The notes: generated by a model not told the origin, from the sequence alone. A stretch of DNA of 64,000 nucleotides from Chaetomium olivaceum (GCA_039881045.1 JAYWVB010000026.1:412836-476835), one strand, 5' to 3'. Numbered from the stretch's first letter, positions 24,027 to 37,203 are shown. A program made the numbers and translations.

Positions 24027-24852
24027 ATGGCTTCCACCGAAGCACCACCGCCAACCCATGGCGACCCTCCCGCAGCACCCACCGAGAGCGAGCCTCTCCT
24101 CGGAAGACCCGGCGACGCGACGCAGAAGCCCGACGCCCCGATGATCAACAACTTCTTTCTCGGCACGGCCTGGATCGCCCAAGTCGGCGCCGTGTTCCTC
24201 GTCGGCGTGATCTGGTCGTCCGTCCTCACCCACCAGACCCACGCCCTCGTCTCGCCCCATCCCCTCCTCCAATCCCTCGGCGTCTACACCGTCCTACAAG
24301 CCATCCTCATCCTCCAACCCACCACCACGCCCGCCGCCAAATTCCTCGGCCAGCGCGCCCATTTCTTCATGGTAAAGCCTACCCCCCGCAAAGAATATAT
24401 CACCCCGGCTCCCCACTAATTAACCCCCCCTCTCTCCACGATCGCAGCACCTCCTCTCCCTCTCCCTCTTCATCGCCGGCGCGACCATAATCGAAGTCAA
24501 CAAGCACGTCAACCACCTCGCGCACCTCCACTCCTTACACGCCTACCTCGGCAGCGCCACCCTCTTGTTCTTAGTCCTGCAGTACGCCTTCGGCTTCACC
24601 ATCTGGGCTGTCCCCGCCGTGTGGGGCGGCGAGGACGCGGCCAAGGCCCTGTGGAAGTACCACCGCTGGACGGGGTATGTCGCGCTGGTGCTGCTGCTGG
24701 CGACGGTGGCGGCGGCGGTGGAGACGGATTATAACAAGGGGGTGATGAAGGTGCCGATGTGGGGGGTGGTGTTGGGGGAAGTGCTGATTGTGGTCGGGGT
24801 GTTTCCGAGGGTGCATTTGCGGAAGTTGGGGGTGAGGAGGGAAGGAGCGTAG
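24027..24852 (+). CDS. Cytochrome b561 domain membrane protein
   Basis: Two exons (24027-24371 and 24448-24852) with a 76-nt intron encode 249 residues. After a short cytosolic Pro-rich N-terminus there are about six hydrophobic segments (for example NFFLGTAWIAQVGAVFLVGV, ATLLFLVLQYAFGFTIWAV and GYVALVLLLATVAAAV). Candidate haem ligands are histidines in AHFFMHLLSLS, VNHLAHLHSLHAYLG and WKYHRWTGY. The family carries two b-type haems and moves electrons across membranes, often using ascorbate or reducing ferric iron. There is no DOMON domain attached. Substrate and compartment (plasma membrane, vacuole) cannot be read from sequence. Confidence 0.88.
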
Positions 24853-25599
24853 GTGGCATGGGAGATAGTGTGCGGTGGGAGAAGGGAGATGGATAGGGGT
24901 TGCGGTGTTAGCTTGGGATAGTTACTGCTTGCTGTGTGCGGGTTGGGAAAGGGGATGATCAACTAATGTGGGGGTTGGATGCCGGAGTTACTGTTATGTT
25001 AGTATTTGATTGATAGTGTGTCTTCAGGTTCAGCGCTGGGAGTTGTCCTAGGTAAAATGAGCTCTCCATTATTTGAACTGTTGCCAACCGCTTCAATTCT
25101 CATTAACTACTCGCATCGTCTCTCTGGGTATACAGACGCCAAACATGTTCTCGCCCCATGATACATGCTGCCATAAACAACACACAACCTCTGGCCTTAT
25201 ATCCCCGCTCCCAAGTCAACCGCTCATTATTTCATGCTTCTTCATCATACCGCGCTGAAGCCGCTCCAAATTGTTGCTGTTTCAATCCCAGCGGCCACTG
25301 GGCCAAGCCGTCTTTTGACCCTTGGGGTCGTCGAATGCAAATGTGCCCGCTCGCACCGTGTATTATTCGGTATGCCGTATTTCCGTTTTGGTGTCTTTTC
25401 GTTTTTTCTGTTTTCTTCGGTTTCGCACTCGATTCGCACTTGACGCCGACATTCCGCCTAGCAAAAAATAACCACCCGCCAAAAAGGTATCAACAAAAAA
25501 AAGAGTGTCGTGAAATCCCAACCGCCAAACTCCGATGCTCCTTGTTGCCTGCCGTGTGGTTGCGTCGATAAGGACGCGGGTATCTCGATGGGTCGTGGT
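24853..25599. other. Convergent intergenic region
   Basis: About 0.75 kb of 3' flanks between the b561 gene (+) and the Chs7-like gene (-). No gene seen. Confidence 0.65.
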
Positions 25600-26781
25600 T
25601 TAAGGGTAAGGGTTGGCCGGATCCATAGGCCAGTCGTCCTCGGTGATGCTGGACCAGAAGAGCCAAACCAGAACCACAGCCACAAGCGTAAACAAGGTCT
25701 CGAAGAGGGCGCCGTCGATCGCGCCGGCTGTGCCGTTGCAAATGTACGGGCTGACCACGAAGTCAAAGACTTGGCCTGCGGCGAAGGCGACCGCAGCGGC
25801 GACAAGAAACATCATTGGCCGCGTCTCGCCCAAAACCCTCAGCACAAGCACCGTCTCCAACACGAAGTAGAGGACGACCCAAAGGAGCGGTAGGAGGAGG
25901 TACAGCACGTAAAGTGCGAGGTGCCTGTTCGCGCCCCCCAAGCTATCGTCCCAATACCGGGTAAAAGAGAACCCGGTGTCGAGGGCGATGTAGCCGACGC
26001 CGATGAGGAATAGGAGCGAGCGAGGAGGAGGAGGCCGAGGGAGAATGGAGTCCCGTCATCCATCAGCTGGTATCCAACAATGCCATTGAGGAAGAGGATC
26101 CATGTGGTCGCCGCAATGGCGCCGATATGGATGGCGCTAAATGCCTGTAGCATTGGTAAGATTGGGAACGCCTTGTTCATCAATTCGGCCGTTTACTTAC
26201 CAATCGCACTTTGGAATCCAACGGGAATTCCCCCACTGAAAAGATTTCGCATATTGAAATCAGTATATATCCTATGAGGAACGCTTGCATTTCCCTATCA
26301 CCATGGTTAGCGCATAAATAACGCGATGAGATGGCGCATCTGGGCCGACTCACCTCCTCCCGACAGCTGCCCGTTTTCTTTCTGAGCGGAGCAATAGTAG
26401 GACACTGACGGCAATTGCAACTCCGCATAGTAGTATAGACCCTAAAAAGTGTCAGTCGCAAAGCATAAGAGGCGGCCATGGAGAGAGCATCACTAACCAA
26501 GATTGCCTAGGTACCGTCCATCGGACAGGGGGATACCCTTCAACTGGCAGCCCTGCCATGACCCTGACTGGTTATCGTCGGGTGACAGAAGCTGTAGAGA
26601 AAGATGTGAGCAAAAAGTCCCTCAGGTTGCGACAGAATTTTCTTTGAATCGCACTCACATTGCAGACCGGGAGAGTGGCATCGCGACAGAACTCCTATCC
26701 GGTGACATGGTTAGCATGTGCACTTTTGCACCCACGGCTCGTGTCGCTCACATTGAAGTTGCCAAACTTTGTTGAACCCAT
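25600..26781 (-). CDS. Chs7-like membrane protein (chitin synthase export chaperone family)
   Basis: Six exons (26781-26752, 26694-26659, 26591-26498, 26441-26354, 26294-26201, 26144-25600) with five introns of 56-67 nt join in phase and give about 295 residues if one base is restored. Features are LPVCNLLSPDD and WQGCQLKGIPLSDGRYLGNL at the N-terminus, several membrane segments (SILLCGVAIAVSVLLLL; LALYVLYLLLPLLWVV) and the family signature GQVFDFVVSPYICN then LFWSSITEDDWPM. Near 26017 the frame breaks. An extra G would give LLLLGSLLFLIGVGYIALDT, as the family expects, so a one-base deletion (real or technical) is likely. Chs7 itself escorts a class IV/V chitin synthase from the ER. This divergent paralogue group is less studied. 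Confidence 0.82.
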
Positions 26782-29531
26782 TGTGGAATGTGAGACCCAG
26801 CCGTGCGATGTGGTCTGTGATCTGTTGGAGCGACGCGGCCGTGATGCGTCGGGGCGTGTTCCTTTGTTGTTTGGGCAAAATCAATCAAATGCACAACGGA
26901 GGGCCGTTGTTTGTGTATAGCTGAAAATTTGTTGTGTTCCTGTCCTTCCTCACCCGCCTCGTCTCTCACCGACCATTCGAATGCGGGCGAAAGCGTTGGC
27001 CGGGATATGCGGTGGTTGGCGGTGGATGGCGGTGGGGACCTGAATTGAACCCAAGCCTTGTGCAGCTGAACGACCGACTACCCGAGTCCCCAACTGGTCT
27101 GCTTCTCTCGCAGATGCGAAATCCTCCTCTTTTATCTCATACAATGTTGTCCAATGGCTATTTGATTGTGCGCGCGCATGCAATGGCAGCTTCGGGGAGG
27201 GTGTCAGAGGGGTTTTCGGCTCGTTCTTCGGGGCGGCGACCGCGCTGTTGCGGGATGATTGCTGTGGTGACCGGACTGGGAGCGAAGTGCAGGGCGCGGC
27301 TGGGGTTTTTGGTCACAGCTCCGCAATATAAAACTCAATGCCCCGGTCGCAGGCTGGGGAACTGCCACTCCTCGGCAGGAACGCAAGATGGCGCGCCCCA
27401 TTTGGCGTGGCACGGAGTCCGGCCCACACCAGGATCTCAAAGGCGCGATTGGATGGAGGGTTTGGGCACTTGCCTATCCAGGGACAAGGCGAGATGACAC
27501 TGAGACTCTACCTAACCAGCTCTGATTCACTTGGCTGGAACGGTAGCATGGAACAGTTTTTTGCCCTCGAACCCAGGATTTTGATCTTAGATGCAGATGC
27601 ATTCCAGACAATGGCGTTTACGATATGTGCCGACATGTCCCTCATCGAAAAATCTAAATATATGCGGCGCTTCGCAATGGCTGTTGGCTATGCTGCTGAC
27701 GGGATGGCGCAGGTTGGCGGGGTGTGGCGACAGGGATGCCCTTAGTCTCAAATATGGCCCTCTTGTCTTGCCATCGAAATCTTGGAAGGGATGGTGAAAA
27801 CAGGTGGTTCCTATCAGTGTAATTGGTGGCCCAGAGAAATTGGGTTGGAAACCCGGAGGAGAATCCGGGCCGAAAGACATACTGTGTAGATCTCGACGGC
27901 TTTCGTTTACACATTCTGGTGGATTGAACCTGGAGTCGTGTATGCATGATGAGTTGGATGTGAAATAGAAGGCCGATGACGACGCTCCGAAACACGTCTT
28001 CGTCCAAGCCACATCTGACGGACTGGTTGGCCTGTGGCGCCGGCCCGTGTGGTTGTGGGGCCATCGTGCCATCCAAAAGGTTGGTGCATGGGCCTTCAAT
28101 CTCCAACCCTGACCATGCCAGTCAGTCCCGTCCATGCGCCTATCCGAGATTGAAGGTTTCCCCAGGGCTTTGTTTGGTCCAATGGCGCTCTTGACTCAGA
28201 TTCGCATCCTCGAAGGATGCGAGAACCCGGAATAGCCATATGGAGTTTGTTGCACTTTCGACCATTATTTCTGCTGTCCTAGGTGCTGCAAGATCTAAAT
28301 GTCCCGAGCCACCTATTGTGTACATGCACACTGTATTCGTACTTGTACATCCATCGGGTAGAGACGACTGCACGGCGTGCTCCCGGGTGTTCCACTCTCG
28401 GAGGATCCGGCCCCACGGTGCCCAGCCCGTCCCGCCCGGCGATTCATGCAAGGCTTCGGCGCCGGGAGGGCCTTGTTAACCGTCGCCGCTCCGGATGACC
28501 TCGATGGCAATAGGGGCGATATGCCGTTGACCTGCGCTCGAGTTGCTAAACACAATTACATATCCGCCGTTTGTTGGAGTGGGAGAGGCCGCACACAATG
28601 TATTTCGGGCCATAAATCTGACCGGGCAGATAGTCTTGAAATTCGGCACGGACCCAAAGGCCTGGTGGCGGCACGGCTGGGACCGGCCAGGCTGTTGGCT
28701 GATCGCAGACAACATCAGAAACGGAGAGAATCTCGAAGGCGCGGTGGCGGTTGATTCCGTCAGATCTCGCGAATCTCAAACAGTCGAAGAATCCGGGGAT
28801 ATTGCCTAACCGTGGACGCCACCACGAAGGTCAACCCACGATGAACTTGCCTTAGGGAGCTGGGGTTTAATTTCCTCGAAACCCCTTCAGAGCCCCGCTT
28901 TGGGGGGAAAGAAGTCGTGCCCGGGCTCGTGCGCAACGGTTTGTTTCACTCCGTTTGTGCGGAGCCAACCCCATCCCATTTGACCCCATTCCAGATTGCC
29001 CCTCCTCATCTGGGTCGTCAGCCTGATATTTTCTGGGTCGCCAGGCTGAGGTTCTTGCCCAGATGCCAGATGACGAAGGTCCCCTCAGAGATGGATCCCA
29101 CACTGCACATTCCGCGTGACGCTCTCAGCCGTCCCGTGGACCCTGAAAGGCCGTGAAAGGGGTGAGACAAAACCGCAGTTTAACCGCTGAGAAGCAAATT
29201 GTCGAGGATTGCGGTGCCGCCTTGCCGAGTTTTCGTAGTGATTTGCAGTGATGTGCGCCCGAAAGGCATACTTGGCAAGCCGTGGGAGGCAGCAGGAGGA
29301 ACAGAAAGCTCGGAAAGTTGGCTGTGGACAGGGGTTACCCCCTGTGTGGTGGGTTAGTGGCTTGGCGGCCATGGGGGTGCCGCGCCGCTAACGAGTGTTC
29401 CAGCGGACGGCGCGGTCCCTCTGTTCGCCAACTGCTACCATCTCCAACCATTCTTCTGCACCGCCGCCGTGACCCCGAGACCCGGAGACCCGACACATCC
29501 TCTTTCCGGCGACCCTCGTGACAGCTGACCG
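26782..29531. other. Intergenic region, divergent promoters
   Basis: About 2.75 kb between the Chs7-like start (-) and the transporter start (+). Several open frames overlap on both strands, but none shows domains, splice structure or consistent coding character. No tRNA was found. Confidence 0.5.
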
Positions 29532-32076
29532 ATGAGTCCCTCACCAGCGGATCCCGTCAAGCTCGGACAACCAACCCCGACTTCCACTTCCCCCACAATC
29601 GTTGTGCATCTGCACTCCACGCGGACGCGGGCTGCTGCCGAACAGCCCCATTACCTTCAAGATTCCCTCCTCCAATCCCACCAGACTTCCCTCCAACATC
29701 CCCCTCCGCACACTTCCCGCTCACGGCGAGCGACCAGATCCCCAACACACTCGGGAGCAGGCGTCCTTACTACTCGCACCCCACGGCCGCGGCCACCCCG
29801 TCGACCATCCCGGCTACTCTTCTGAGTCGGAGGAAGACGACAGTTCCTGGACAGACACGGGCGACATCGCTGAGCAGCTCGACGACGAAGACCCCCTACG
29901 TCAACGGGTGACAGAGACCCTCAACGGTGACGACACCCTCGCAGGCGTCTTGAAGAAGAAACCCCATAGCCGCCACTCGAAGCGAGTCCGTTACAGAGAG
30001 CCGCTGTCCTCTGGGAGCAGCCGGTCAACGTCCCGGCACGCTGGCGTCATCGACAAAGAGGCCATCCAGATTCCCAACACCGGCAGCCGCAAGGCATCAA
30101 GGGCAGAGCGCCTGCTAGCCGCAATCATGACGGGCGGGTCGAGTTCGATACACGGCCTTACGGGCAAGCCGTTACTGTTGGTCGATCCCAGCAACCCAGC
30201 AGCTTGAGACACATATGCGTGCTAACAATTTCCCATAGGTATTTTACTTCGATTTTTGTATCATTAGGTGTCTTCCTTTTCGGATATGACCAAGGTGTCA
30301 TGTCAGGTATCATCATGTAAGCTTGGCCCTCCCCCGCTGCCGCCAGCACCCACCTGTTAACACCTCCCTTGCAGCGGCGATTATTTCAAAATGTATTTCC
30401 ATGACCCGACCCCGGTGCAGATCGCGACCATGGTCGCGATCCTCGAAGTGGGCGCCTTCATATCTTCCCTCGTTGTCGGTCGGGTCGGTGACATCATCGG
30501 GCGCCGGAAAACCATCTTCTACGGGTCTTGCATCTTCTTCGTCGGCGGCGCCATGCAGAGCTTTGCGGTGAACATGATCATGATGATGGTGGGCAGAGTG
30601 CTGGCCGGTCTCGGCGTTGGTATGCTGTCGACCATCGTGCCGGTCTACCAGTCCGAGATCTCGCCCCCCCACAACCGGGGCCAGCTCGCGTGCATTGAGT
30701 TCACTGGGAACATTATTGGATACGCCACCTCGGTTTGGGTTGATTACTTTTGCATGTTCATCAAGAGTGATCTATCCTGGCGTCTACCCCTGTTGATGCA
30801 GTGCGTTATGGGCGGCCTGCTCGGCCTAGGGAGCTTGATCATTGTTGAGTCACCCAGGTATGTGTCTTTTTGCTACTCGCGAACCACTTTCGTATGCTAA
30901 TCGATTTGCAGGTGGCTGCTAGACAACGATCATGACGAGGAGGGCATCGTCGTCATTGCGAACCTCTACGGCGGCGGCGACATCCACAACCCCCGTGCCC
31001 GCGAAGAGTTCCGCGACATCAAGATGAACGTCCTCATGCAGCGCCAAGAGGGCGAGCGCACTTATAGCGAAATGTTCAAGCGGTACGGACGCCGCGTGTT
31101 CATCGCCATGTCGGCACAGGCGCTGGCCCAGCTGAACGGCATCAACGTTATTTCGTACTACGCCCCTTACCTTTTCGAGCGAGCCGGCTGGATTGGGCAA
31201 GCCGCCGTACTGATGGCCGGTATCAACGGTATCACATATGTCCTGTCGACCATCCCCCCGTGGTACATCGTGGACCGCTGGGGCCGCCGGCCGATTCTGC
31301 TCTCGGGCGCTATTGCTATGACGATTTCGCTATCGTTGATCGCGTACGTGCAGTATCTCGACATCCCCGCCACGCCAAAGCTGGTCGTCATTCTCGTGGT
31401 TATCTACAACGCCGCGTTCGGGTATTCGTGGGGGCCGATCCCCTGGCTTTACCCTCCCGAGATCCTGCCGCTCAAGATCCGCTCCAAGGGCGCCAGTCTG
31501 TCGACAGCTACGAACTGGGCATTCAACTGGCTCGTGGGCGAGATGACTCCCATCCTGCAGGAATTGATCGCCTGGCGGCTGTACCTCGTGCACGCCTTCT
31601 TCTGCGCCGTCAGTTTCGTAGTTGGTATGTCTCCCCCCCTTCTGGCATTCAAGCCATACCCTTTCTAACCTTCCGATGCAGTGTACTTCCTCTATCCCGA
31701 AACATGCGGCGTCCGCCTCGAGGACATGGACGTCCTCTTCGGCGACTCGACCCGCGCCCTGGGCACCCCAGCCTCGGGCACCCCGGCCATCCACGCCGAA
31801 TCCGACGCGCTCCTGCGTCCGGCATCGCCCATTTCAGGGCTCGATGCTGCGAGGAACAGATCGCCGATAGGCAGGCACGCCGCCAGCGCCGCCATTCCGG
31901 GACTTGATATCGACCCCCCTGTTGACGTGGAGGCCGATATCAAGCCCAGCAGGGGCAGCAGCGGTGGTGGTGGTTCCAGGGGCGTGGGTGGGTGGTTCTC
32001 GAGGATGATTGGGCGAGGAGGTAGTGGAGAGGGGAGTGGCGGGGCATATGCGGCTGTTGAGCAGCGGGAGAACTAG
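29532..32076 (+). CDS. MFS sugar transporter with long acidic N-terminal extension
   Basis: Five exons, with introns at 30177-30238, 30317-30374, 30858-30911 and 31625-31681, all in phase. The transporter core starts at GVFLFGYDQGVMSGIII and shows sugar-porter signatures: GRVGDIIGRRKT, SPRWLLDN, QLNGINVISYYAPYLF, DRWGRRP, and the PETCGVRLEDMD end motif. About 210 residues precede it. They are disordered and acidic (YSSESEEDDSSWTDTGD) and end with RAERLLAAIMTGGSSSIHGL, a feature of a filamentous-fungal subgroup. The only upstream ATG (29532) is out of frame with this extension unless one C is removed from the C-run at 29646-29649 (giving AEQPITFKIPS). The extension may be regulatory. Sugar specificity is unknown. 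Confidence 0.88.
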
Positions 32077-32723
32077 ACGGGCGGATGCGGTTTAGAGGAG
32101 GACCAATGGGGACTAGCTACACAGTAGACTCGTTGGGTGGGCGAGTGGTTACTAACTAGGCTTGGGTATCGCGCGGTGCATATAGATGGCGCGGATGCGT
32201 GTGACTGCCGCTGGGATGGCAGGGTATTCTGGGATGTGTTTCTTTCTTTCTTTTTCTGCTCTTGGGACATAATGCTTCTTGGTTTGGTTATCTAGATGTG
32301 CTTGCTGGTCTCGTCCAGCCGGCCGGTAGCATGTGCGGTCGTTTTTGTCATAGCGGTAACGGGGTTGAATCAAGAGACTGGTTTCCCGCCACTTTCCGGC
32401 TCGTTTACTGTGGTTTATGGGTTTAACATGGCGATACACGCTCTAACTGGGTACTATGGCTGCACAGCATCACAGACCTGATTCAAAGTCTTTCCTAATC
32501 GTATTAACCTTAGTAAGAGTGCGAGGTGTGTGTGTTTGCTGGGTTTATTGGTTGGCCCGTGCACCAAGCAACTCTCTCAATCACTCCATGCAACCAGTGG
32601 ACTCAACTCAACCTAACCCAACTGGTTGTCAACTCATCAAAACCACTACCACGGACAGAAGGCGGAACACTTCACCAACAAAACGAAACCAAAAAAAAAA
32701 AAAAAAATCAAGAAGAAGGAAAA
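32077..32723. other. Intergenic region
   Basis: 3' flank of the transporter and promoter of the DUF1763 gene. An A17-type run (32690-32707) sits just before the DUF1763 start. No gene seen. Confidence 0.6.
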
Positions 32724-33300
32724 ATGGCCACCCCCGCAGATCTAATCCACGCCTACCGCAGCCTGCTCCGCGCGGGTCTACGAGCAGTCCAGTTCGCGCA
32801 ACCCTCGCGGACAACACTCACGCAGCAGCTGCGCGCCGGCTTCCGCGACCCGCGCGGGCACTTCGACGCCGAGCGTGTCCGCCACACGGTCTGGTTTCTG
32901 AATGCGGCGGCCCAGACCCGCGGGCTCGAGCACAAGATCCTCAAGAACCTGTGCCGAGTCCATTGGGAGAGGGCGGATGAGCAGCGGATGCCGTGGCGGT
33001 TAAGGGTGCGGAGGATGGAGATTGAGGAGGCGAAGAAGGGGAAGGGCGGGAAGGGGGAGATGGGGGGGTGAGTTTGTTTTTTCCCTTTCTTCTTTTTTAT
33101 GTCTTTCTTGTTCTCTTCCCTCTTTTTCTCCTTTTCTTCTTTTTTACCCCTTGCCTTTTGGAGGTTGTTGGAAAGAATGCTATGCTAACGTGTTGATGTG
33201 TGGGAAAAGGGTGGAGGATCCCATCAAGGGAACGCAGTACGATCATTATGACCGTACAGTCGCCATGCTCAATGATACGATGGGGTTGTGTCTACGATGA
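32724..33300 (+). CDS. DUF1763-family small protein (LYR-like)
   Basis: Two exons (32724-33067, 33210-33300) with a 142-nt intron encode 144 residues. The start MATPADLIHAYRSLLRAGLR contains an AYRSLLR element resembling the LYR motif. The family core is RHTVWFLNAAAQTRGLEHKI, then LKNLCRVHW. The second exon supplies the conserved end YDHYDRTVAMLNDTMGLCLR. Without splicing the protein would stop at 33071 and lose that end. The family is fungal and its function is not established. By its LYR-like start I infer a mitochondrial role, weakly. Confidence 0.8.
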
Positions 33301-34923
33301 GAAGGCTTCTTTTGAGAGCCCTTCGCTGATACTGTCTGCCGGACCGGCTGCCGGCTGACAACCACTGACGGGACCCCAATGCCGTGACCCCACCGAGGGG
33401 ATTCCCCTCGCGGGTGTCGTTGCGATTGCCGAGCTTCAACAGCAGCACTTCGGCCGTGCTTGCGGCTGATGCCGGTGGGAGCCGAGCCGATGCGATGCGG
33501 TGCACAGCGGCGGGTTTCACAACGGAACTGAAAATGCATTTCGGCATCCCCAATCAGGTTCTAATTGTAGCTTGGACTCACTCCGAGGGAGTGCGACTGG
33601 TCCACTGGCTGCAATCAGGAATCAAGGGACTCTGACCCCGAATTCGAGGGCCCTCTCAGGATCGCCCGCAGCAAGATCTACATACAAGATGTGCAGTTGG
33701 CTTGAACTGTTGGGCGGGATGGGGTAGTTATCGGCCGTCACACATCCCGTAACCCGGTGGAGGATCGTTGTGGACACTCTTTGGTGGTACCTATGCTGTA
33801 CTCGTCGGCGGATTTGGAAATATATCGGTGGAAACATCTCGTCAGAACAGTATTTGATGGATGCACACAATCGTCTCGACATCTCAATTCAAACGAAGTG
33901 AAATGCAGATGAGACAGAACCACAGGTCGCGGTAAGTGGCTCGTTAGCTCGCTGCTGGACATAGGTGGTGCTCCGCTTGACTGCAGACACCCGTTCCTCA
34001 ATTCGGCAAGCGATGGTACAGCAATGACGTTGCCCCTGCTCAAGTGCTCACCAAGCATGAAGCCATCGTCGCCTGTCCCGCATGCTATCAACCATCCAAC
34101 CACTCGATAAACGTAACGGCGGCAAACGGTGGTGTGGTGATCTTCTTCTCATAGTCCCCGCTTTCTACATGGTAGCCACAATACAGCTCCCAATGCTTCC
34201 TGCCTTGCTTGAATTTGGTGAACGGACATGTGACGGAAGTCGCCGAGGTCGGGCCCCGCGCTAAAAATGCCCCGGAATCCAATGCTCGCAACTCTCTAGT
34301 GGCGGGAGAGAGCTGAGCTTTCCAACCTGCACTGCACTTCCATCCATGACCACACCACATGGGGAGGCAGCTTCTTTGTATCGCAACCCCGCAATTGAAG
34401 CTCCGCCAACCACCCCGTCTTCCACCACATACTCATCTAGCTGTAATCGCCGTTACACAACCTGGTCGACTTGAAGTTGAAGGCCCCGCCGTCCGCCGAT
34501 CAGCCAATTGACGCCCGACCCGCGACGGGCAGGGCATCCATATCGACGCCTGCACAAGCTGCCCCTCTCCCTCCGAACCCTCGATTCTATCCTATCGTCA
34601 ACCTCAAACCCATTTCTCCTTGCTTCGAATCCCGTTAATGCTGCGCCCGGGCACCCATTGACCAAAAGAAAAACGACGAGGGGCATCCCTTCCACCAACC
34701 CGGCGGGGGTTCTTATGGACCCTCACCTGCTGGCTCAGGCCCTTTCGCGACCGTGCTGCTGATGACTCTGGTCTCGGACACCCCCGAGACCACCGTCTGT
34801 TGGCTAACGGCTGCTACGTGAGAGGTGCCCTGCCGAGACGCGATAACAAGACACGAAACGAAAGAAGCGACGGAAGAACCAAAACAACGAGAAAACATCA
34901 ACGGGAAGAGCCAGGGAAATAGC
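33301..34923. other. Intergenic region
   Basis: About 1.6 kb containing the 3' end of the DUF1763 gene and the promoter and leader of the mitochondrial carrier. Short open frames only; nothing recognised. Confidence 0.55.
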
Positions 34924-36403
34924 ATGCCTACTGAGCTTCAGACCACCACCCACGACGACCACCACCGCGCTCCCCTCCTACAAAATGGTCCAGCTTATGG
35001 ACGCCGCCCTCCATCTCCCACCATGCCTTCTTCTTCGCCTTCTTCACAACATCATGACGGCCAGCAACGACTACAACAGCAACCACAAAAACATGACAGG
35101 AACTTGAGCAAACGGAATGACACCAACGATGATGAGGATATTTGTCCGGACCCCCGGTTAGCCACGGCGGCAGCGGCCGCCGCCGCCCTAGGTCGCAGCT
35201 CTTCCTCCCACCCGGGCGACTCAACAGCACCCAGCAACAATGCCGTCTCCAGCTATCAGCGCCTAGTCAAGCGCTACCGCGTCGAGGTGGCCGCCTCAGC
35301 CTCCAGCGTACTATCTACTCTGACAACGTTCCCGCTCGACAGCGTCAAGACGCGCATGCAGACGTACCAGTATGCCGGGTTTCTGGACTGTGTCAAGCAC
35401 ACCTACAACCAGGAGAAGTTCCGGGGCTTCTTCCGCGGCGTCACGGCGCCCATGGCCAGCATCACGCTCGTGCGGACCGTCTCCTTTTCCATTTACCAGC
35501 GTTCCAAGTACACCTACTGCGATTGGGTCAAGCGCAATTTTGGTGTCGATGTCATGGCCCATGTCAGCTCGGCCGGAAGCTACCCAAACATGTGGACCGT
35601 GGCGACGTTTGGCGCGGCCGGCGCGACGGCCGGGTCTTGCATAACAGCCATAGCTTGTGAGTTGAATCCGGGGAGCTCGAGATTGGACCTCGACCGGGGT
35701 TTGTGATACTGACTGTCATGGTCAGGCCCTTTCGAGTTGACCAAGCTCAGCGCCCAGGTGTCGGTTCTGATGGCGGACAAGAAGAACTGCCCCAGGCCGG
35801 AGAGCCACGCGATTGCCGCGAGCTATCAAAACAAGGGGACATTAAAGACGCTCGGCAATATCATCAAGCACCGGGGCGTTGGGGGGCTGTACACGGGGTT
35901 CAAGTTACACCTGAGTAAGCATCGCTATTTCATATCAATCATGGGAACATGGAAAACTAACCCCGGTCTCTAACTAGTGCGCGACACACTCGGCACAGCG
36001 ACCTACTTTATGACGTACGAAAGCAGCAAACAGCTCCTGACAACCTTTGGCGGCGACGGCACCCATTCGAACCCACTCGCCGTCCTGGTGGCAGGGGGGC
36101 TGTGTGGTATCGTCTCATGGGCCTTGATATGTAGGCCATCCCCCAATATCGAATGTGCAAGTCATTTTAACTGATATCCATTTTCTCAATCCAGATCCAG
36201 TTGACTCGGCAAAATCAATTTATCAGCGCAACTCCCTTATGTACTCCAAGGGCCAAACAGTCGAGCCTGTCAAGATCCGTTTCTTCCAGCGCAACATGTA
36301 TCGTGGCCTAGGCGTGTCCATGGGCCGGTCGTGTGCTGTGAACGCCGTCTTCTTTTCTTCATTTGAGTTCTTGAAAAAGCGTATCAAGGCTTGGGAGGAT
36401 TAA
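34924..36403 (+). CDS. Mitochondrial carrier (SLC25) family protein
   Basis: Four exons (34924-35656, 35726-35914, 35978-36130, 36195-36403) with 63-69 nt introns encode 427 residues. A long Gln/Ser/Ala-rich N-terminal extension (~120 residues) precedes three carrier repeats marked by FPLDSVKTRMQTY, PFELTKLSAQ and YPVDSAKSIYQ, the PX[DE]XX[KR] signature. The inner-membrane carrier transports a small metabolite. I cannot assign the substrate, though fungal relatives are often labelled carnitine/acylcarnitine-like. The second signature has the non-standard PFELTK form. The gene is the left core-genome neighbour of the accessory island. Confidence 0.92.
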
Positions 36404-37066
36404 CCACACCCCCTTCCTTCACCTTTTCCTTTCGTCACTGTATGTCATATGGCCTTGTGTATTCCCGCTATGTCTGTCCGTCTGTTATTACTTAAAACAC
36501 AGGCATTGTGTCACTTTGCTTTTCCGCGTATTTCTTTTACCCTACCCATTGTTCGGTTTGGGCGAAATTGTATAATTCAGGCGGACGGTCGGAATGGGAT
36601 TCCCAGCTGCCTGGAGGGTGGCGGGCGGTGCGGTGCGTGCATATAAGGGGCTGCGTATCTTGCATTGTTTGTTCGGCTCGTCGTCACATCATTCTTCCCT
36701 TTGGGCGTGGGCGTCGAAGGGAAAGGGCGTTGTTGTTTTTTTTCGGGGGGGATTTGTTAAATTAACTCTCACACTTATTGGGAGAGGAGGTGGGTGGGTG
36801 GGCGTCACTCGTTTTAACATGGGAGCGGAAAGAGGAGGGTTTTCGCATATGGTTATACAACTTAGGGAGGGGAATGGAACAAATTCCATCATCTTCAAAT
36901 GACTGAGTCGTGGTTAGGCGGTTACTTCAATTGGAAACACAACATGATCCTCACCTCCAGCTATTCCAAGTGCGCCTACCAGAGAATTGTTCGGCCGCTA
37001 CATGTTGAGAGACAAGTGCTTTGTTCACCAGAAGCATGGACCAGATACTGCTCAGCTGGCTAGTTA
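36404..37066. other. Intergenic flank of the island
   Basis: 3' region of the carrier gene, ending at the TA dinucleotide (37065-37066) that abuts the left terminal inverted repeat. No gene seen. Confidence 0.65.
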
Positions 37067-37203
37067 CAGTGGGGACCGAAACCAGTGTCCAGAATTTTCA
37101 AGTTCAAACTTTCTCCGCACAGGCCAGTTCCACTCTTGGGCTGTCGTTGACACTGTGCGCTAGTACCAACTCCGCATAGCTACAAGTAAGCTCCAAAACT
37201 GGA
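37067..37203 (+). repeat. Left terminal inverted repeat of the island
   Basis: Starts CAGTGGGGACCGAAAC directly after TA. Aligns in inverted orientation with 47527-47666: the first 33 bases are identical, followed by high similarity with small indels. The inverted homology then continues inward into the NLR gene. Confidence 0.8.

Noticed and set aside
27029..27060. A possible T-arm of a minus-strand tRNA (GGGTTCAATTC)
   Set aside because: The would-be T-stem does not pair and no cloverleaf can be drawn.
26934..27497. A 187-codon plus-strand frame upstream of the transporter
   Set aside because: No ATG with family support, no domain, and competing frames of similar length on both strands.
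30313..31943. Antisense and alternate-frame open frames over the sugar transporter
   Set aside because: They mirror the codon bias of the real gene in other frames and have no independent homology.
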